Notes: a model not told the origin generated them from the letters alone. Numbered from the stretch's first letter, positions 37,101 through 50,490 are shown. The stretch: DNA of 64,000 nt from Archegozetes longisetosus (GCA_018873245.2 JAEMBT020000005.1:12446001-12510000); one strand, 5' to 3'. Program-made: numbers and translations.

Positions 37101-37242
37101 CATAAGGACCTTCTAAGATCATATGATAACTGGGTGAATGACAATAAATACCTATTTCTTCACCTAAAACATAAAGGGTTAGAAAATTAAACATACGAAT
37201 AAATAAATCAACCGATCAAATAAGCATTCAAAAATTTAATAG
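34184..37242. other. Intergenic, no gene seen
   Basis: About 3 kb without a supportable gene. The minus-strand frame at 36958-37194 starts with a hydrophobic stretch but is of chance length for this composition and matches nothing I know. Confidence 0.45.
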
Positions 37243-37246
37243 TTTA

Positions 37247-38121
37247 TTACTTTCTATGAATTTTATCTAACAACTCGATCATTTGCGCGATTTGCATGGC
37301 TTTCTTCATGTTTTCTTTTTCTTTACTCTTCATAGTCGTAGTGCTCTCGTCATCACACGGGGCGGCTGTAGTCGTAGTAGTTTTCATCTTCTTCATCTTT
37401 GGCATCTTCTTATTCATAGTCATAGGCATAGATGTAGTCATAGACATTAAATAGTCTTGGTTCATCTGATTTGACAAATAATCGCTTATATCGTAATCAC
37501 TAGTCGGATCCATAACAGCCATTTTCATTTGAGATTTTGGCGGAGTGTTATCACTATTAAAATCGAAACTATTCATTTTAATACATAAGGGAATTTAAGC
37601 TTCGGTCGTTTTCACCCAGCTATTGTTTTAGATATTACTAAATTTTCAATAAGTTAAGTTTTAATTAGTTCATAACTATTGGAAATTATATAAATTCTAA
37701 ACTGAGCGCGATTTACAGCAAAACTTTGGTGAAAATTATGACCAATGCCTAAATTTTGACATTCGAAAAGTAATTACTGCTCCAAAACTTACATATAAAC
37801 AGGTAATGGGACGTATTTGAGATTCCCCTTTGATTTTGGGGGACATTTCTTACACTTTTTACACTTTGGACATTCATCATCTGTGTCGTCATCTTTTCTC
37901 GTCTCAATTTTTTTCGAGCTTGAAGCATATTCCGGAGGATTATATTTTGAGTAGACATTTATTCGACGGGCTGACTGAGGCGAAAGATCATCAGAATATT
38001 TGTTTGTTTGTTGAACATTACCGGCAATTGGATGGTTATATAGCTTTTCTGCAACTGTTGACTGAAGAATCGAATGAGTAACAACAGTGAAAATGAATGA
38101 CAAATACAACTTATAATACAT
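37247..38121 (-). CDS. Secreted Thr-rich protein, family member B (216 aa)
   Basis: Two exons, 38121-37793 and 37568-37247, joined by a GTAAGT donor and an AATAG acceptor in phase 2. Residues 1-24 form a signal peptide. Next come a Ser/Lys-rich region, an acidic run, a Cys-Lys cluster (CPKCKKCKKCPPKSK) and the motif YVPLPVY exactly at the exon junction. The second exon carries Met-rich repeats, a Thr run and the ending MKKAMQIAQMIELLDKIHRK. The VPxPxY motif followed by a phase-2 intron recurs in the gene at 61.3 kb, and the ending resembles the gene at 62.8 kb. I do not recognise the family; an extracellular, perhaps cuticle, glue or mucin-like role is a guess. The poly(A) signal AATAAA overlaps the stop codon (37248-37243). 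Confidence 0.85.
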
Positions 38122-38214
38122 GTTAACTTTGACTAAACTTTAGTTTAAAGATATGAAGAAACAAATCTTAGGCCCAAGACTTCATAAGCAGAGGATAAGC
38201 TTCAGTTAGATTCA

Positions 38215-38222
38215 TTATATAC
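38215..38222 (-). promoter_or_regulatory. TATA box of gene B
   Basis: AGTATATAATG on the minus strand, about 95 bp before the ATG. The two related genes have TATA boxes at nearly the same distance. Confidence 0.55.
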
Positions 38223-39284
38223 TGCTATTTAAGAGGAGTGGAAATCTAATTTTTGGTATACATGCCAGTATAAGTCGGTGATGGAAAAAGTTATTTGAGG
38301 TTACGAACTAATCATATTTTCTTATCGATATCTGATTGTATAGCTTGTATATTCATTCATTAGTGCTTTAATTTTCATTTTTATTATTGCTAAAAATATT
38401 TTATACTAATATTATCGCCTGCTTTGCATAATTTGAAACATAGTTTAGGAGATTTCTCACTATTTTGACACTCGAAGCAACTGATGCTTAGAGAAAGTAC
38501 TGCTTGTTCTTCCTTGATAGATAGATGTGTGAAAGTTAATTGTGTTTTTCTTTAATTCGCTTTGTTGCTCATGACTACACCCGAAACTAATGCTTTCTCT
38601 CATAATAAGTTTATTTGTTTAAAATTATGATCAGAGCGAGAATTTTCGGTTTTGAAAAATAGCTGAGGTAGCAAAAAGCAGATAACTTGATTTTCTAGGA
38701 GAAAGTTTCAAAAATAATTACAGAAATTATTCTTTTATGAAAAAAACTGGTAATTATTAAATTATGCAAAAAAATTTGATAAGATTGAATGGATTTTAAA
38801 ATATTTTCAAACTTCAAGCAGATACATGCCTTAGGGGAAAATTTTATAAACTTTGAATAAATCATCAATTTTTACTTGCTAAACCGCAACAAATATTTCG
38901 AAGTTTCTGGTATTTAGTGTTTTACCAAAGAAGCCAGTGATCACCGGAAAATTTGAAGCTTATGGCTAAAATCGTTAAAATCGGTGCAATAAACCTTGAT
39001 ACTTAGATTCTTTTCACTCAATTAGTATAGATTTACGATTTCCTATAAAATCTAGTTCAAGGGAAGGGCGACCACCGAAGATTATCAGCTCTAATATGAT
39101 ATAATTGAAAAGTCAATTTTAGATGTTTTAATTGTGCTTTAACATTCAATTAATGTTTTTCCTTCATATTTCACTTAAAATTATTTCCTCTAATGTCTCC
39201 GTCTGTTTTCCATTGGAACATTAAAATTAAAATTGGAACACAGAGATCATTAAAATTATTTCCATGTAAATACTAGTGCTAATA
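38223..39284. other. Intergenic, no gene seen
   Basis: AT-rich sequence between gene B and the hAT MITE; no coding frame or inverted repeat recognised. Confidence 0.4.
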
Positions 39285-39700
39285 TAGGGTAACCAAGCGT
39301 CCAGATTTGAGATGGACAATCCAAATTTCAGGTTAACTAGTCCAGAGGGAACCAGGGCGCATTTTGTCCAGATTTGAGATGAATAGACATTTCTATCATT
39401 AATGCTTCATACAATTAATAATTCAGTGTATATTAATTCTAAGCTAACGTATTCTAATCTAACGAAATTACTCGTCTTTAATTTCTTGTTCAGAATTTTA
39501 CAATCATGTCAAAGATAACTCAAGCTATACTCAATTCTGCAAAATCACGGAAGATATATAATTAATTCACAGTTGAAATTTTGTAGCTTTTATATTCATT
39601 ATGTACTGTGAGTAAATTTTAAAACTTTAAGAAAATATTAAAGGAGGACCCTCCGATATCTTTGGTCCATGTTTGGGCTCTATAAAACTTGGTCACCCTA
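39285..39700. mobile_element. 416-bp hAT-type MITE with perfect target duplication
   Basis: Ends TAGGGTAACCAAG and, inverted, TAGGGTGACCAAG. The octamer TGCTAATA stands perfectly repeated at 39277-39284 and 39701-39708. The end sequence is close to that of the 12.7 and 22.6 kb MITEs, but the interior differs (a doubled GTCCAGATTTGAGATG motif near the left end). No coding capacity. The perfect duplication suggests that this is one of the younger insertions. Confidence 0.92.
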
Positions 39701-39708
39701 TGCTAATA

Positions 39709-42353
39709 ATACTGTAAGATTCAATTACAGCTTCTTTCGTCACACGGATCTTATGCTGAAAGCAAATCTTATTTCTTGATCTCTGCTTACAACATAAAAA
39801 AGCAGGACTTATGAATGAAGTTTATTACTAAAATGAACGGCTTTAATTAATTCTAAACTAAGTTTTGCTAAGATTGCAAAAGACGTCGTCCAGACTACTA
39901 TAGATAAGAGACCCCTTAATTTATTAGATTTAATTAAATTTTCTCATGTGGTTTTATCTTAAATCTTGATATCAGACTTAATTGAATGTTTTGAGAAGAA
40001 AGTTTTATCTTTACAGTAAATTTATTTCAAATTATATCAAAGTATGGCATAAAAGTTTAAGAGCGAGATAGTTTAAATTTTTTTACTGATTTTCAGATAG
40101 AGATAAAAAAATCTTAATTTCATGTAAATTGGTGATTAACTTCTGAAAGAATTTTAAAAATTTTGCTTAATTACTACTGTTACTAATGAAATTCCTTAAA
40201 AAATAAAGTTCTATAATTAATCTTTTGAATTAACTTATTTTGAGTTAGTACTAGGTATTCGTTTATTTTAAAACTCAAAGTATTTTTGCTGACAATTTGA
40301 ACATTTCCTTCGAATTTGACTGTAATTTTTGCTAATTGGAAAAGGTTCATATCAAAATCAAAGTGTTTTAAAGCCTGCAAAGCAGATTAACTGCAAAATA
40401 AAAAGATAGAAAACCTAATCAATCATAAGCTGAACTTTAGAGATGAGAAATCTCGATTGAAATTAATAAACTTTTGATGGTTAAGTTGACTGCAATACGT
40501 AAACACAAGATAAATAAGTAAAATGATCTGCTTCATAAAATATATAAATGTTCTAGTTACCATCTTATAATGAAATTTTTTTAAAACAAGGCTTGAACTC
40601 AAGAAAATGTTACCCCTTAGGTTGCCTTTAGGAAATTTGCAGCATTCCATTCATCTTTAAAGGGATATATGATGCTTTAAGACAAGACGTATCGGACATT
40701 ATTTATTCAAACGTGGACATTCCTAACATGTTAATTAAGCACAAACTCAGTACAGGGGCTTTTAATATAAACAATTATTCAGATTATTATTAAAAATAAG
40801 ACTAAATCATTCAATTAATCACAAAAGTTAATATAACATCAAATATTTAAGTATATAAGAATTTTTTGTACAAATGAATTCAATATAACGCAGAATTCTT
40901 AAAATTGTTGTTAACCTTTCTACAAGCAATTCAATATGTTTATGTTTTCTTGATAAATTTTTCATATATTGAAAAAAATGTCGTCTCTTAATGTGTTCTA
41001 TTTTTTACTATATATATATATATAATTTCAAATCTGGCGCTTTAGTCCACTTTCAATTGTTAAATTATTCCCTTAGATGCGAAAGAATCTTAGAAAATCC
41101 CGAAAATCCCTATACGTATTTTGGCTTAAAGCGTCTCAAACGTCTGAACTTTTAAATAGGTATCTTATTCATAATGAAATCATGTTTTAATTAAATAAAT
41201 TTGATACATATGAAAAAATTAATTATAAATTATCCAAACTTAATTTAACAGAAAATAATTTTGCGACTATTATTTAGTTCATATTAATAGTTAACCTAAA
41301 TATACAAACGTTTAACTTTTTTTGATGACTTCATATTGATCAATCTGATCAAAAAGACCATTTCTGCGTTCAATACATAAATCATCATTTATTCAATGTT
41401 TATTTTAATCGAAAGTCTTATTAATAAACGAATTTTTTATGTTTACCCTATGATAGAGTATGCGCTCTTCTTCTATAGGGAAACTTTACTAACAGGAAAA
41501 TTTCTGATATCATTCACAATTCTATCCTTCGTATGTTTTGCAGCTAAATAGAGGCCATCTATAGTTCCTTAAATGTTAGACGCACATAAGTTCAAATAAC
41601 AATTTTGCTCTAACTACATGAAAATACAGATTTAAAATATGTTTGAAATATAGTAACGATCAAAAAATAATCATGAAAAATCTTTAATGTACCTAAATCT
41701 TATGAGCAGTCTTGAATACAAGCCTGTGCACGGAATGAAGTCTTATCAGACCAAGGATGGTATATTAACCCGACCAAATGTTTGAATAAATCAAAATAGG
41801 ATAAAAAATTATCAACAATTATTACGAATTCAAACTAAACTCACTCATTAGTAATCAACTGAGGAAGAATTTAAAGTTGAAATCTGGCAAAACAGGATTA
41901 TTTTGTATCACATTAATGAACTATTATTTGAGTTACAAGGAATCAATGTCCAGTTTGTCATTTTTATGGGAAAGTTTATAGTTTTTCAATATAAATCTCA
42001 ACTCATGAAAGAACGCACTGGGAAATGACAAGATTATCATTATATAAATGTGATTGCATAGAAGAAGTGATTAAACCTGTTATTCAGGAGTTTATTTTGC
42101 TTATATGAAAACGGTGTGGGGAACAGTATAATTCGGGTTATAGGATTTTCTGTTTCTTATTCATAAAAATAGCTTCAATTCAATATAATAATCAGATGAA
42201 AATAAAAATACATGTTAATATTGTAAAATTAATTGTAAGCTAGTCTTTCAAACAGATTAATGCTCTTAAATAAGAGTGAAGAGCAAAACTTTGATTGCGT
42301 TCTACTCTATTTTGTACTTTCAAAATGATACTATTTCTCCAGACTATTATTTA
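39709..42353. other. Intergenic, no gene seen
   Basis: AT-rich DNA with a short (TA) run near 41010-41023. Frames at 40183-40380 and 40423-40650 have no recognisable features. Confidence 0.4.
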
Positions 42354-42590
42354 TATGAATGAACATGAGTATAACTGGTTATTTGCAGTTAACTTCTTTT
42401 TGGATTTTATTTTAATTATTGTTCTTGATTTGTGATCATTGTAAAAAAAGTCATATATATTTGAATGAGAAAATTAGCATTTATTCACATCTCAAAACAT
42501 ATAACTTTAATTTGACTTTAAGCGAAGCGTAACTTTAAATGAAATTTCCTCTTTTTTCTGTGTGTTATGCGATAACCGGTTGTTACTTAT
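42354..42590 (+). repeat. Dispersed repeat, copy 1 (partner 44778-45016)
   Basis: About 235 bp align with 44778-45016 on the same strand. Shared blocks include GGATTT(T/G)ATTTTAATTAT, CAATGAGAAAAT/GAATGAGAAAAT and GCGATAAC(C/T)GGTT. No terminal inverted repeats were seen, so the nature is unknown. An open frame at 42562-42753 overlaps the right end. Confidence 0.65.
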
Positions 42591-42999
42591 GTTCATATGT
42601 TGTACGTTAGCTGTTTGTATTTGTCTCCGTGTCTTGTTTGTACCAGTCCTTTTAAATACTTATAATAGTATACGGAAAACCCACTTGGGCTCAGCTGACA
42701 CTCAAGAGACATTAGATGAACAACTCAATATTCAAAGAAAGCTCTCGAGATAGCAAACTTTCAAAGTTAATTCAAAATCTCTTAACTTTCTTTCGCTTTA
42801 GTAATTTTTATAAAAAGTTATGATTAAAAGAGTCTATGAGCGAGAGTCCAATTTTGAACTTGCATCAATAGAGCATATCGATAGGGGAGAACAACAATAA
42901 AAGCTTGATTTCCAGAAATATCTTATCTTGCAAAATCTTTCATAAATATAGAATTAATAAGTCATTATTGTATGGTATTCACCGCTAACTTCTAAACTT

Positions 43000-43368
43000 C
43001 ACGACTTGTTAGTTAAGAATTAAATCCGTTTAACTCCTAAATGTTAGTGAATGCAAAGATAAATAAAATTTTAAATTACTAAAGTCAAGTACTTAATTCA
43101 GTATACAATTAATCCGTTTTAAGATTCGTTATATTTAACATAAAGGTTGCTTTACTGAACTTAAAGCATTTGCCAAAAGGCTCACTTTAAAGGACTTATA
43201 TAAAGTAAGCATTTATATTATTTCAAGTATGCCAATTACTTTAAAAGTCATGTTAAGACAGATTTAATTGTGTTAATCTCTTGGCAATTATTAATTTAAA
43301 AATTGTTTATCTTACCTTCACTAACATTTAAAAGTTAAACGGACTTAATTCTTAATTAACAAGTTGTG
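43000..43368. mobile_element. 369-bp element with about 80-bp terminal inverted repeats
   Basis: CACGACTTGTTAGTTAAGAA at the left pairs with the inverted right end (CACAACTTGTTAATTAAGAA). Pairing continues through TCCGTTTAACT and AAATGTTAGTGAA. No coding capacity and no clear target duplication; a MITE of unassigned superfamily. Confidence 0.75.
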
Positions 43369-44777
43369 CACTCAAGGTTTTACCCGAGTATTAGAATATT
43401 GCAATGAGATGCCACATAAATTACTCATTTATTCAAAATTTCATATTTTCAAACAAATTTTTAATAATTAAATTTATAGTTACACAACTAGTATTTAGAA
43501 AAGGCAAATACTTTATAACATTCACAAAATTTTGTTCATTATTTTGCAAGCAAAGTTTCATTTTTTAACCAAATAATCTGAAATCTTTTTAAGAGTTTGA
43601 GAACTTGCTTTACTTTAACTAATGAATAAGTTTTGAAAGTATTTTATTCTTTTATTTTTTAGACACTATTTTTGAGCTGCACTTTTGACTTGAAATTAAT
43701 GACTAAGAGGCAGTCTTTTGTTCGATTAGTTTGAAACTTCGTTCAAAATTTAGATCTGATCGATGTGTAATATCAAAGAAAATTGCACTGAACATCTCAG
43801 TTTAGAAGCAAAAAGCACATACCATAATCTACTGTATATAAAAATAAAAGTTGTATATCAGCGTTTGCCTATCAGTCAATGCAATTATAGATTCCTTAAA
43901 ATTTGTTTCACTTAATTTGAAAGCGTGAAATAAGTCTTAAGATAATCTGGTATAACCGGATCAAAAGTTTGAGATCAAATTAAAAATTATGAAGGTATAT
44001 GTAAAGCTGAATAAATAAAAATAAGCCTAACCTATTAGACCTATAAAATGTGTTCAACTTAAAGTAAAGTATCAAATAGTACGAAAGGCTGCAATTTTCA
44101 GATTAAATGTCTGACGAAGCCCATAAATCTCAAGTTCTTATTGCAAATAAATGAAGATTTATATCAATCTATCTTCTTTGTGACTTTCACAATATACTTA
44201 ATGCTGAACATAGAGAAATGGCCTATGATTTGATAAGAAAAAAGTAATGTATCATGTTTTCCAATATATTTATTTAGCTAGCTTCATGTTATCATTGTTA
44301 GTCCTTATAGACGTTTAGACTATACAAACATAACAAGTATGAAATTGAAGTATTTGTGAGACTGGTGCTTAGCAAACACTTAAGTCTAGACAAATATTTA
44401 CGAAATTATTACGAAAAGATTACGAAAAGATTGCAAATAACTTTAACAATAAACTGATATTAAGATTATATCTATTTTACTTGCAGATAAAAATACACAA
44501 TGCAATTTCATTTTCAAAATTGATACTGAAGTTCATTAATCAAAGTCATAAAAATTAAAGTTCAATTATTTATGCTTTCCAAAAATCTGAGTTGAAAATG
44601 AGGATTTTCCCACTAAATTTAAAGTTTATAATTGTCTCTGCCACTATATTTTTTGCTAAGTTAAATAATAATTATAGTTATTTAAACTTAAGTCTAAAGT
44701 GCACTCAACCTAAAAGACTTACTTCTTTGAGTTTGTTCTTCAGCTATATCTTCTTCTGATTCTCAGCCTAGTATCTA

Positions 44778-45016
44778 ATTGAATGACAAAGAGTAATAAG
44801 CGGCTATCTCATGTTAACGTTTTTTGGATTTGATTTTAATTATACCTTTGACTTGTGTTTTACCTATATTAAAAAAGTTCTCACATGTTTCAATGAGAAA
44901 ATAAGAATTTACTGCTATGAAAAATTTGAACTTTTTACTTCAATAAAGCTCTTGCGCAACTTTAAATGAGATTTTCTCTATTTCATTCATTAAGCGATAA
45001 CTGGTTATTACTTTTT
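44778..45016 (+). repeat. Dispersed repeat, copy 2 (partner 42354-42590)
   Basis: See the partner. The two copies are about 2.4 kb apart and flank the MITE at 43.0 kb. Confidence 0.65.
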
Positions 45017-45931
45017 GTCATTCAATTTCAAGTTCAGTTCAATTAGTTTATAGGCTTATCGTTGATTTTGCTAGTAATCTAGCATTAGACCTGTTCTATT
45101 GCACAAATTTCAGGAAAACTACGATTGCAATTTGCAATTTATATCTATTATATCATATCATTTTATAGCTAAAAAAGTTATAGATCAAGTCTGAAAAGGA
45201 AGATTTGGTCTGGTCATATAATTCTTATATTGAATAGTATTTGAATTTATTGTGAAAAATCATATTCGAGAAAATATGAAATACAATTAAAGGCTTAGTT
45301 GGTGTTGCATTAATTACTTGAAATAATTATTATATTATCTCGAACCTAATTTCATTCAAAACTATTTACATTCCGTTAAGTGTTTAAAATTTGGTTTCAT
45401 CTGAGCTCTAATCAAATTTGATTCGTTAAACAATACATCAAAATGACTTTTATAAAACTTTTACAATCGTTGTTACTTAGAAATTTTGACAACCTATTAA
45501 AACAATGCCATATATAGTAAGAAAACCTTTATAAATAGTTAAATTTTCTAACTCTTTCTAAATTGTAATTTGAATTTATTCAACAATCTTTTGCTTTAAT
45601 AGACTCAAGTTGTGATTGAGCTTGTTATAAATATGAGACTTATCTCTGAGTTTACTAGTTTTGTGCTCAAGACTTATTTCCACAATTTTAAGCCTTTAGT
45701 ATGTGAAACAAATGCTGAAAATTAAGCTTCTATAAGAAAATATTTAACCATCATCTGATTTCAGGCATCCCCAAACCATAGCAAAATAGACCACACGTCT
45801 ACATTGAAAACTACAATCTAAGCTTAATATCAATAAAACATATAACAAGTTAAAAATGAATAAATTCTTGAACAACAAAACAATATCTTAGACAAGTATT
45901 TGTGCCATAATTAGTAAATTGTGCTCTAATT
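45017..45931. other. Intergenic, downstream of the channel gene
   Basis: AT-rich; contains the 3' flank of the minus-strand DEG/ENaC gene. No other gene seen. Confidence 0.4.
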
Positions 45932-48900
45932 TTAGCATTTCTTAATCGGTAATTCAACACTCTGCGTGGGATAGCCTTCAACCACTTTAGAAATAAAGTT
46001 ATTATAGTGCTCGAGCTTCATGTTAGAACCAATCTCTGATGGTACGAATTTCGGCGCACTAGCTATCGATTGAGGTGTTACTGGTATCACATTAGGTGAC
46101 ACTTTGTCATCGAGTGCTGGCAAGTGAGGCTTTGCTCTGTTTAATGCCATCTCAAATATTGCGAAGAATGAGAATATCGATAGACCGAACCACATCATGA
46201 CCGTTACAAACATTTTCCAGACGCATTCATTGAATCTTAGCACAGGTTCGTGTTCGTACTCGATATCACCCATTGCTTTGTAGCGAACTTGAATCAGACT
46301 GAACTTCGTTGAGATTTTCTTTTGGGCCTGAAGTCAGGATTAAATATAATAATTATTGCATATAATCGAGAAAATTATCTGATCAATAAAAGCTATGAAA
46401 TGTATAATTTTAAGTGAAATTAATTTCGGCTCAATTTTTAGGTATTTTTGGGCAACTTTTAAGATACAAACTTTTGAAGTTTTGATGAAAAGTGTGTTGA
46501 AATATAAAATCTATGTTTAATCTGAATAAGGCCATAAAACTAATTGCTTTTAGTAGGAACAGTGATAAGATTTATATTAATTGAGTATTCATTATTTAAT
46601 ATGGTGATTCATTTAAGGATAGTTTAAAGATTTGAATAGAATTGGATTAGTTACAGAATAAGGATCTGAAGTTGCGACTATTCACATTCAGCATTTATGA
46701 ACTAAAGTAATTTTTTCAGTTAGAAACAGTAACTTATAATTTATATAGAACTAATTTGCCTATAAATCAATGAGGAAACTAAATACAAGGGATGCAAGTA
46801 CGGATATATATCTTTGATAATTTTCTTTCGTCTACAATTAGATACTGAAAATTTTTTTTGTCACAAGAATACCGTTCTATAAGCGTTTTTTTCAATCACA
46901 AAAAACTAAATTTCAGGCATTTACTAAAGAACATGTTCTAAAAGTAGAAAAATGTTTGGTTACCGAAATCGCTTTCTCGAAGTAATGATTAGATTTCCTA
47001 GAGTTGACATGATATTCAATTTGCTTACAGTCAGCTTTGCACGATTTAATGCATTGATTCCACAACCTCTGACTGACCATAAACTTGTTCAAACTGTTGC
47101 ATGACTTAATCCTCTGATTCCTCATCTCATAATCGTTGACCAGGGCAGGAACCACAGAAAGGCAGCCTAGAATCTGCTTAGACTTATCTCTATGACAATG
47201 ACGTATGCATTGATCTTTAGATTTCGGGGAGTCAGTCTTTAGATTTTTCTCGTAATCAAAACAATTCGTGTCGAAAGGATAACTCAAAAGCTTTTTAGTT
47301 GTCTTCGATAATACGATATCGTACTGTTTTCCAGGCTGTATTTCCGTGGCTTCGTTTGGATCGAATACAGGCAAAGCGTTTGACTGATGTATAAACAGAT
47401 GAGCTCTCGATTTTGATGCTTTGTAAGCCAGATAATCGCTAAAGCCTATCGAGTCTTCAAACATATCCATTGATATGAAAAGGCTCAGAATTGCAGATGA
47501 AGTTTGCTTAACCTAAAAATAGTTTTGAGAAATTTTGAGAATTTCTGAATTTTCAATTTATTTTAAAAAAACTCGAAATATGATGAAGAAAACGATTTAA
47601 GAAGATTAAGTGAATAAATTGAGGAATAAATTCACTCATAAGTTTCACGCTTGTTCTTAAATAAAGAAAAAAAAAGTTGATCAGTCTACTGAAAAGAAAG
47701 AGATTCTCAATAGGACTCGAACATCATTCTAAGTATCGATACGATAACAACAATTTACGTATGTGGAGTTCAGCCAAGAAGTGGTGCACGAGCTAAAGTG
47801 TTTAACTGAGAAAAACGTTCCCAAACTATAGCTTTAGCTCAAATTTTAAAATTTGCTTATCTGAATTAATCATCGTGGAAATTACAAAAGTTAAAGATGT
47901 CTATATATGACTTATTAACATTTGATTTATCTTAAGTGATATGACACATTTTATTAAGCTTTTTAAAACACAAAACTTACATAAGCCTAACCTATTCTCA
48001 TATACCTAAAGCAGTTAACACAGTTTTGTGACGCTTGCGCGCAAAACTTGAAGTCCAGTACACTGATTACTATGGGAAAAACTACTAAATTAAGAGTTAA
48101 TTAATTTTTATTTTTGTCATTAGGTTAGATGTTAAATTTTTGCAATTATTTTATAAGGTTCAAACTATTTTTCAAAATGAAAATCTGATGGAACCCTAAA
48201 ACTCGCCAAAAACTGTTTCTTTGGAAAATTCGTCACATAATGTGTTATGCTAAGATTCGGTATAAGTTTCAAAGTCATTATTATTTTTAAAAAAATAAGT
48301 TATCTTCTATAGGAAAATTTCACTAGATTCTTTAAATTCAAAAAGTTTTAGGAAAAATTATTAAAAGCTTGTGACATTTCCACCGCTACCTGAAAATCGG
48401 TTATCGCTTTAATCTTAGAGTACTGTCGGCTTAAGTAAGTGAAACACTTCCCGTAAGTTCTATCTTTCGATTCGAGTACTGGTACTATAGCCGAGCAATC
48501 AGTATAGGGCAGAAACCATTTCTTCTCAATCATCCAAATCGTGGGCTGGTTTAAATTGCATTCAATGAAATCTCCATCTTTGATTGAATTCTTAAAGTAA
48601 CTCTCAGCATCGCTCTCATCAACGTACTTATAATAAATTCTCTCTTTATACAAATCTTTCAGGCTTTTCGAAGTATTGGTGCTGTCAATAAGTACCAAAG
48701 TTTTGTTCAGTTCTGGATATACAGTCCGCAAGATTTTCTTAAGATATGTCACACCTTTCGGAGTGCATATTGTTATCGCTGGTAAATCCAATTCATCTTT
48801 TCGTTGATTGATATGAGTCTTAACCTTTGTTTTGTATGAGTAGTATTCAAATGAAATTCTGAATAATTGATCAAATAGTCCAATTAAGCATAGAAAGAAA

Positions 48901-48959
48901 ATAAATTTTCGGATTTTAGACCATTTATGGCTTGGTTTCGCTATTGGGTTTGTAATCAT
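45932..48959 (-). CDS. DEG/ENaC (amiloride-sensitive type) sodium channel subunit (517 aa)
   Basis: Three exons, 48959-48390, 47512-46925 and 46327-45932, all phase 0 with GT-AG introns of 877 and 597 bp. The protein has a short N-terminus, then TM1 (about residues 19-40) and the post-TM1 motif LPAITICTP. A large Cys-rich ectodomain follows with RTYGKCFTYL, LFIHQ and a Q-P-G-K-Q-Y block, then C-x3-C...GCLSVVP and LWNQCIKSCKADCKQIEY. TM2 carries the pore motif GLSIFSFFAIFE (GLS at about 434-436). The family forms trimeric Na+ channels in the plasma membrane of neurons, muscle or epithelia, gated by peptides, acid, touch or tastants. The usual His-Gly gating motif before TM1 is not visible; only S-H-K-W stands there, so an upstream exon may be missing. 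Ligand and subfamily are not readable; pickpocket-like in insects would be the closest label. Confidence 0.94.
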
Positions 48960-50490
48960 TTCGAACTTAAATTTAACCTTTTCCAGTTTTAATTCATATT
49001 AGAAATCTTTGTTTGTATTTAAAAAAAGGTATCTTAACATTCAAAGTTATGGTGACATTGAAAATTAGGTGTTGTTTGTCCTGAATGGCACTTGTTCTTC
49101 TGTTCAATTGATCGATAGAATAAACAGGTATTGAGTTTGAGACTTTTTTGAGTTTGATTCTAATCTATAGTATCAGAGAAAATATCTCAAATCTTTTTAA
49201 CTTAAAATTCCTAAAAATTCTTATTGAAAACTAACGGAAAAATTGAGGTTTTCATCAAAATAATTTATAAGTAATTGATACTCGGGTAAACTTTACATTT
49301 TTTTAATAATCAGATTTTGGAGAAAATTCAATTGTAGTGAACTTAAATTTCACTATTTTCTTAGTTAAATGGTACAGGATAGAATTTATTGTTTATGGTA
49401 CAAAATGTTGTTATAGAAACAGAATTTCGAAATATTTACGGTACATATCCTATTATAGCTTTTATTCTTATCGATTGAAATTCTATAACAATTAAATGTC
49501 TAAATTCTTTTCTCCAAATACTATTGAAACAATGAAGTATTAAATCTTGCTGAAAACAATATAGAATTTATAAAAACAATACTTTATGTTTAGATTCAAA
49601 GCGCAATATTTAGCCTTAATTGTTTTGTTCAATACTCGATAAATAATGAATACTAACATTTGTTGAAGGAACATGCAGAATAACAGTTTTTTTACTTCAA
49701 TTTCAAACTTATAAAATGTCATAAGTGAACTTGTTTTACAAAAATAGCATCACGATATCTATGAAACTGACAATTTCAAGCTTTACTCTTATCACTAAAT
49801 TAGTAGATCTTTTATCTCTTATATAGCATATATAGTTCATATATAATGTAATTTGATATACTTAATTGTGTTCCTATGTTTTCGTCACTCGTTTCGAAAA
49901 TTAAAGCATCAACTTTCATTCGCGTTTAGCTATTGCTTTCTCTCATCAAAATAAGAGTACATCCAATAATCTGAAAGCTTATGCAATCAAGCACATGAAT
50001 AAATACTTTGAGAATAAGCCTTATTTTTCATTTGTAAAACTATTAAATAAGTTTCCAATTGAAACAAAATTGTTTGAAATTAATTTTCTTGTCTACTTTC
50101 ATATTTTTGTCAACATACACTATCAAAATAAGCAGTTGTCAAGTGTTTCATTAAGATTGAAATTGAAATAAGTCACTCATGTCCAAAAGAAAATGTCCAA
50201 ATGAAGCTAAAGGAAAAGTTTTTCTCGAGCAGAACAATAGAACCTCATTTGAATCCTATTTGAATAAATCAACTGAAACGTATGTAAAATAAGAATAAGT
50301 ACTGTCAGTAGAGGTTTCATTGTTTACATAAAATTTGAAGAAAAATATTTTATATAAACAAAACTATTTAAATCTAATTCTAAGAAAGATTTTTCTCGAA
50401 AACGCTTGAATATTTCTAAAACTCTGTTTTAGTAGATCAACTAAAGTAGATGTAAAAAGAGAATAAGTGCTTTCAATTTGTGTAGGACAG
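48960..50490. other. Intergenic, no gene seen
   Basis: Upstream region of the channel gene. No clear promoter element or further coding exon could be identified; the frame at 49540-49722 is featureless. Confidence 0.4.

Noticed and set aside
36958..37194. 78-codon hydrophobic minus-strand frame just after gene B
   Set aside because: No similarity to known proteins that I can see, no signal or splice logic; kept as chance.
37749..38081. Frames on other phases across gene B
   Set aside because: Shadows of the exon at 37793-38121, which has a signal peptide and matches its paralogues.
42562..42753. 63-codon frame with a hydrophobic start
   Set aside because: It overlaps the end of a diverged repeat whose other copy (44.8-45.0 kb) does not keep the frame; no splice context or known family.
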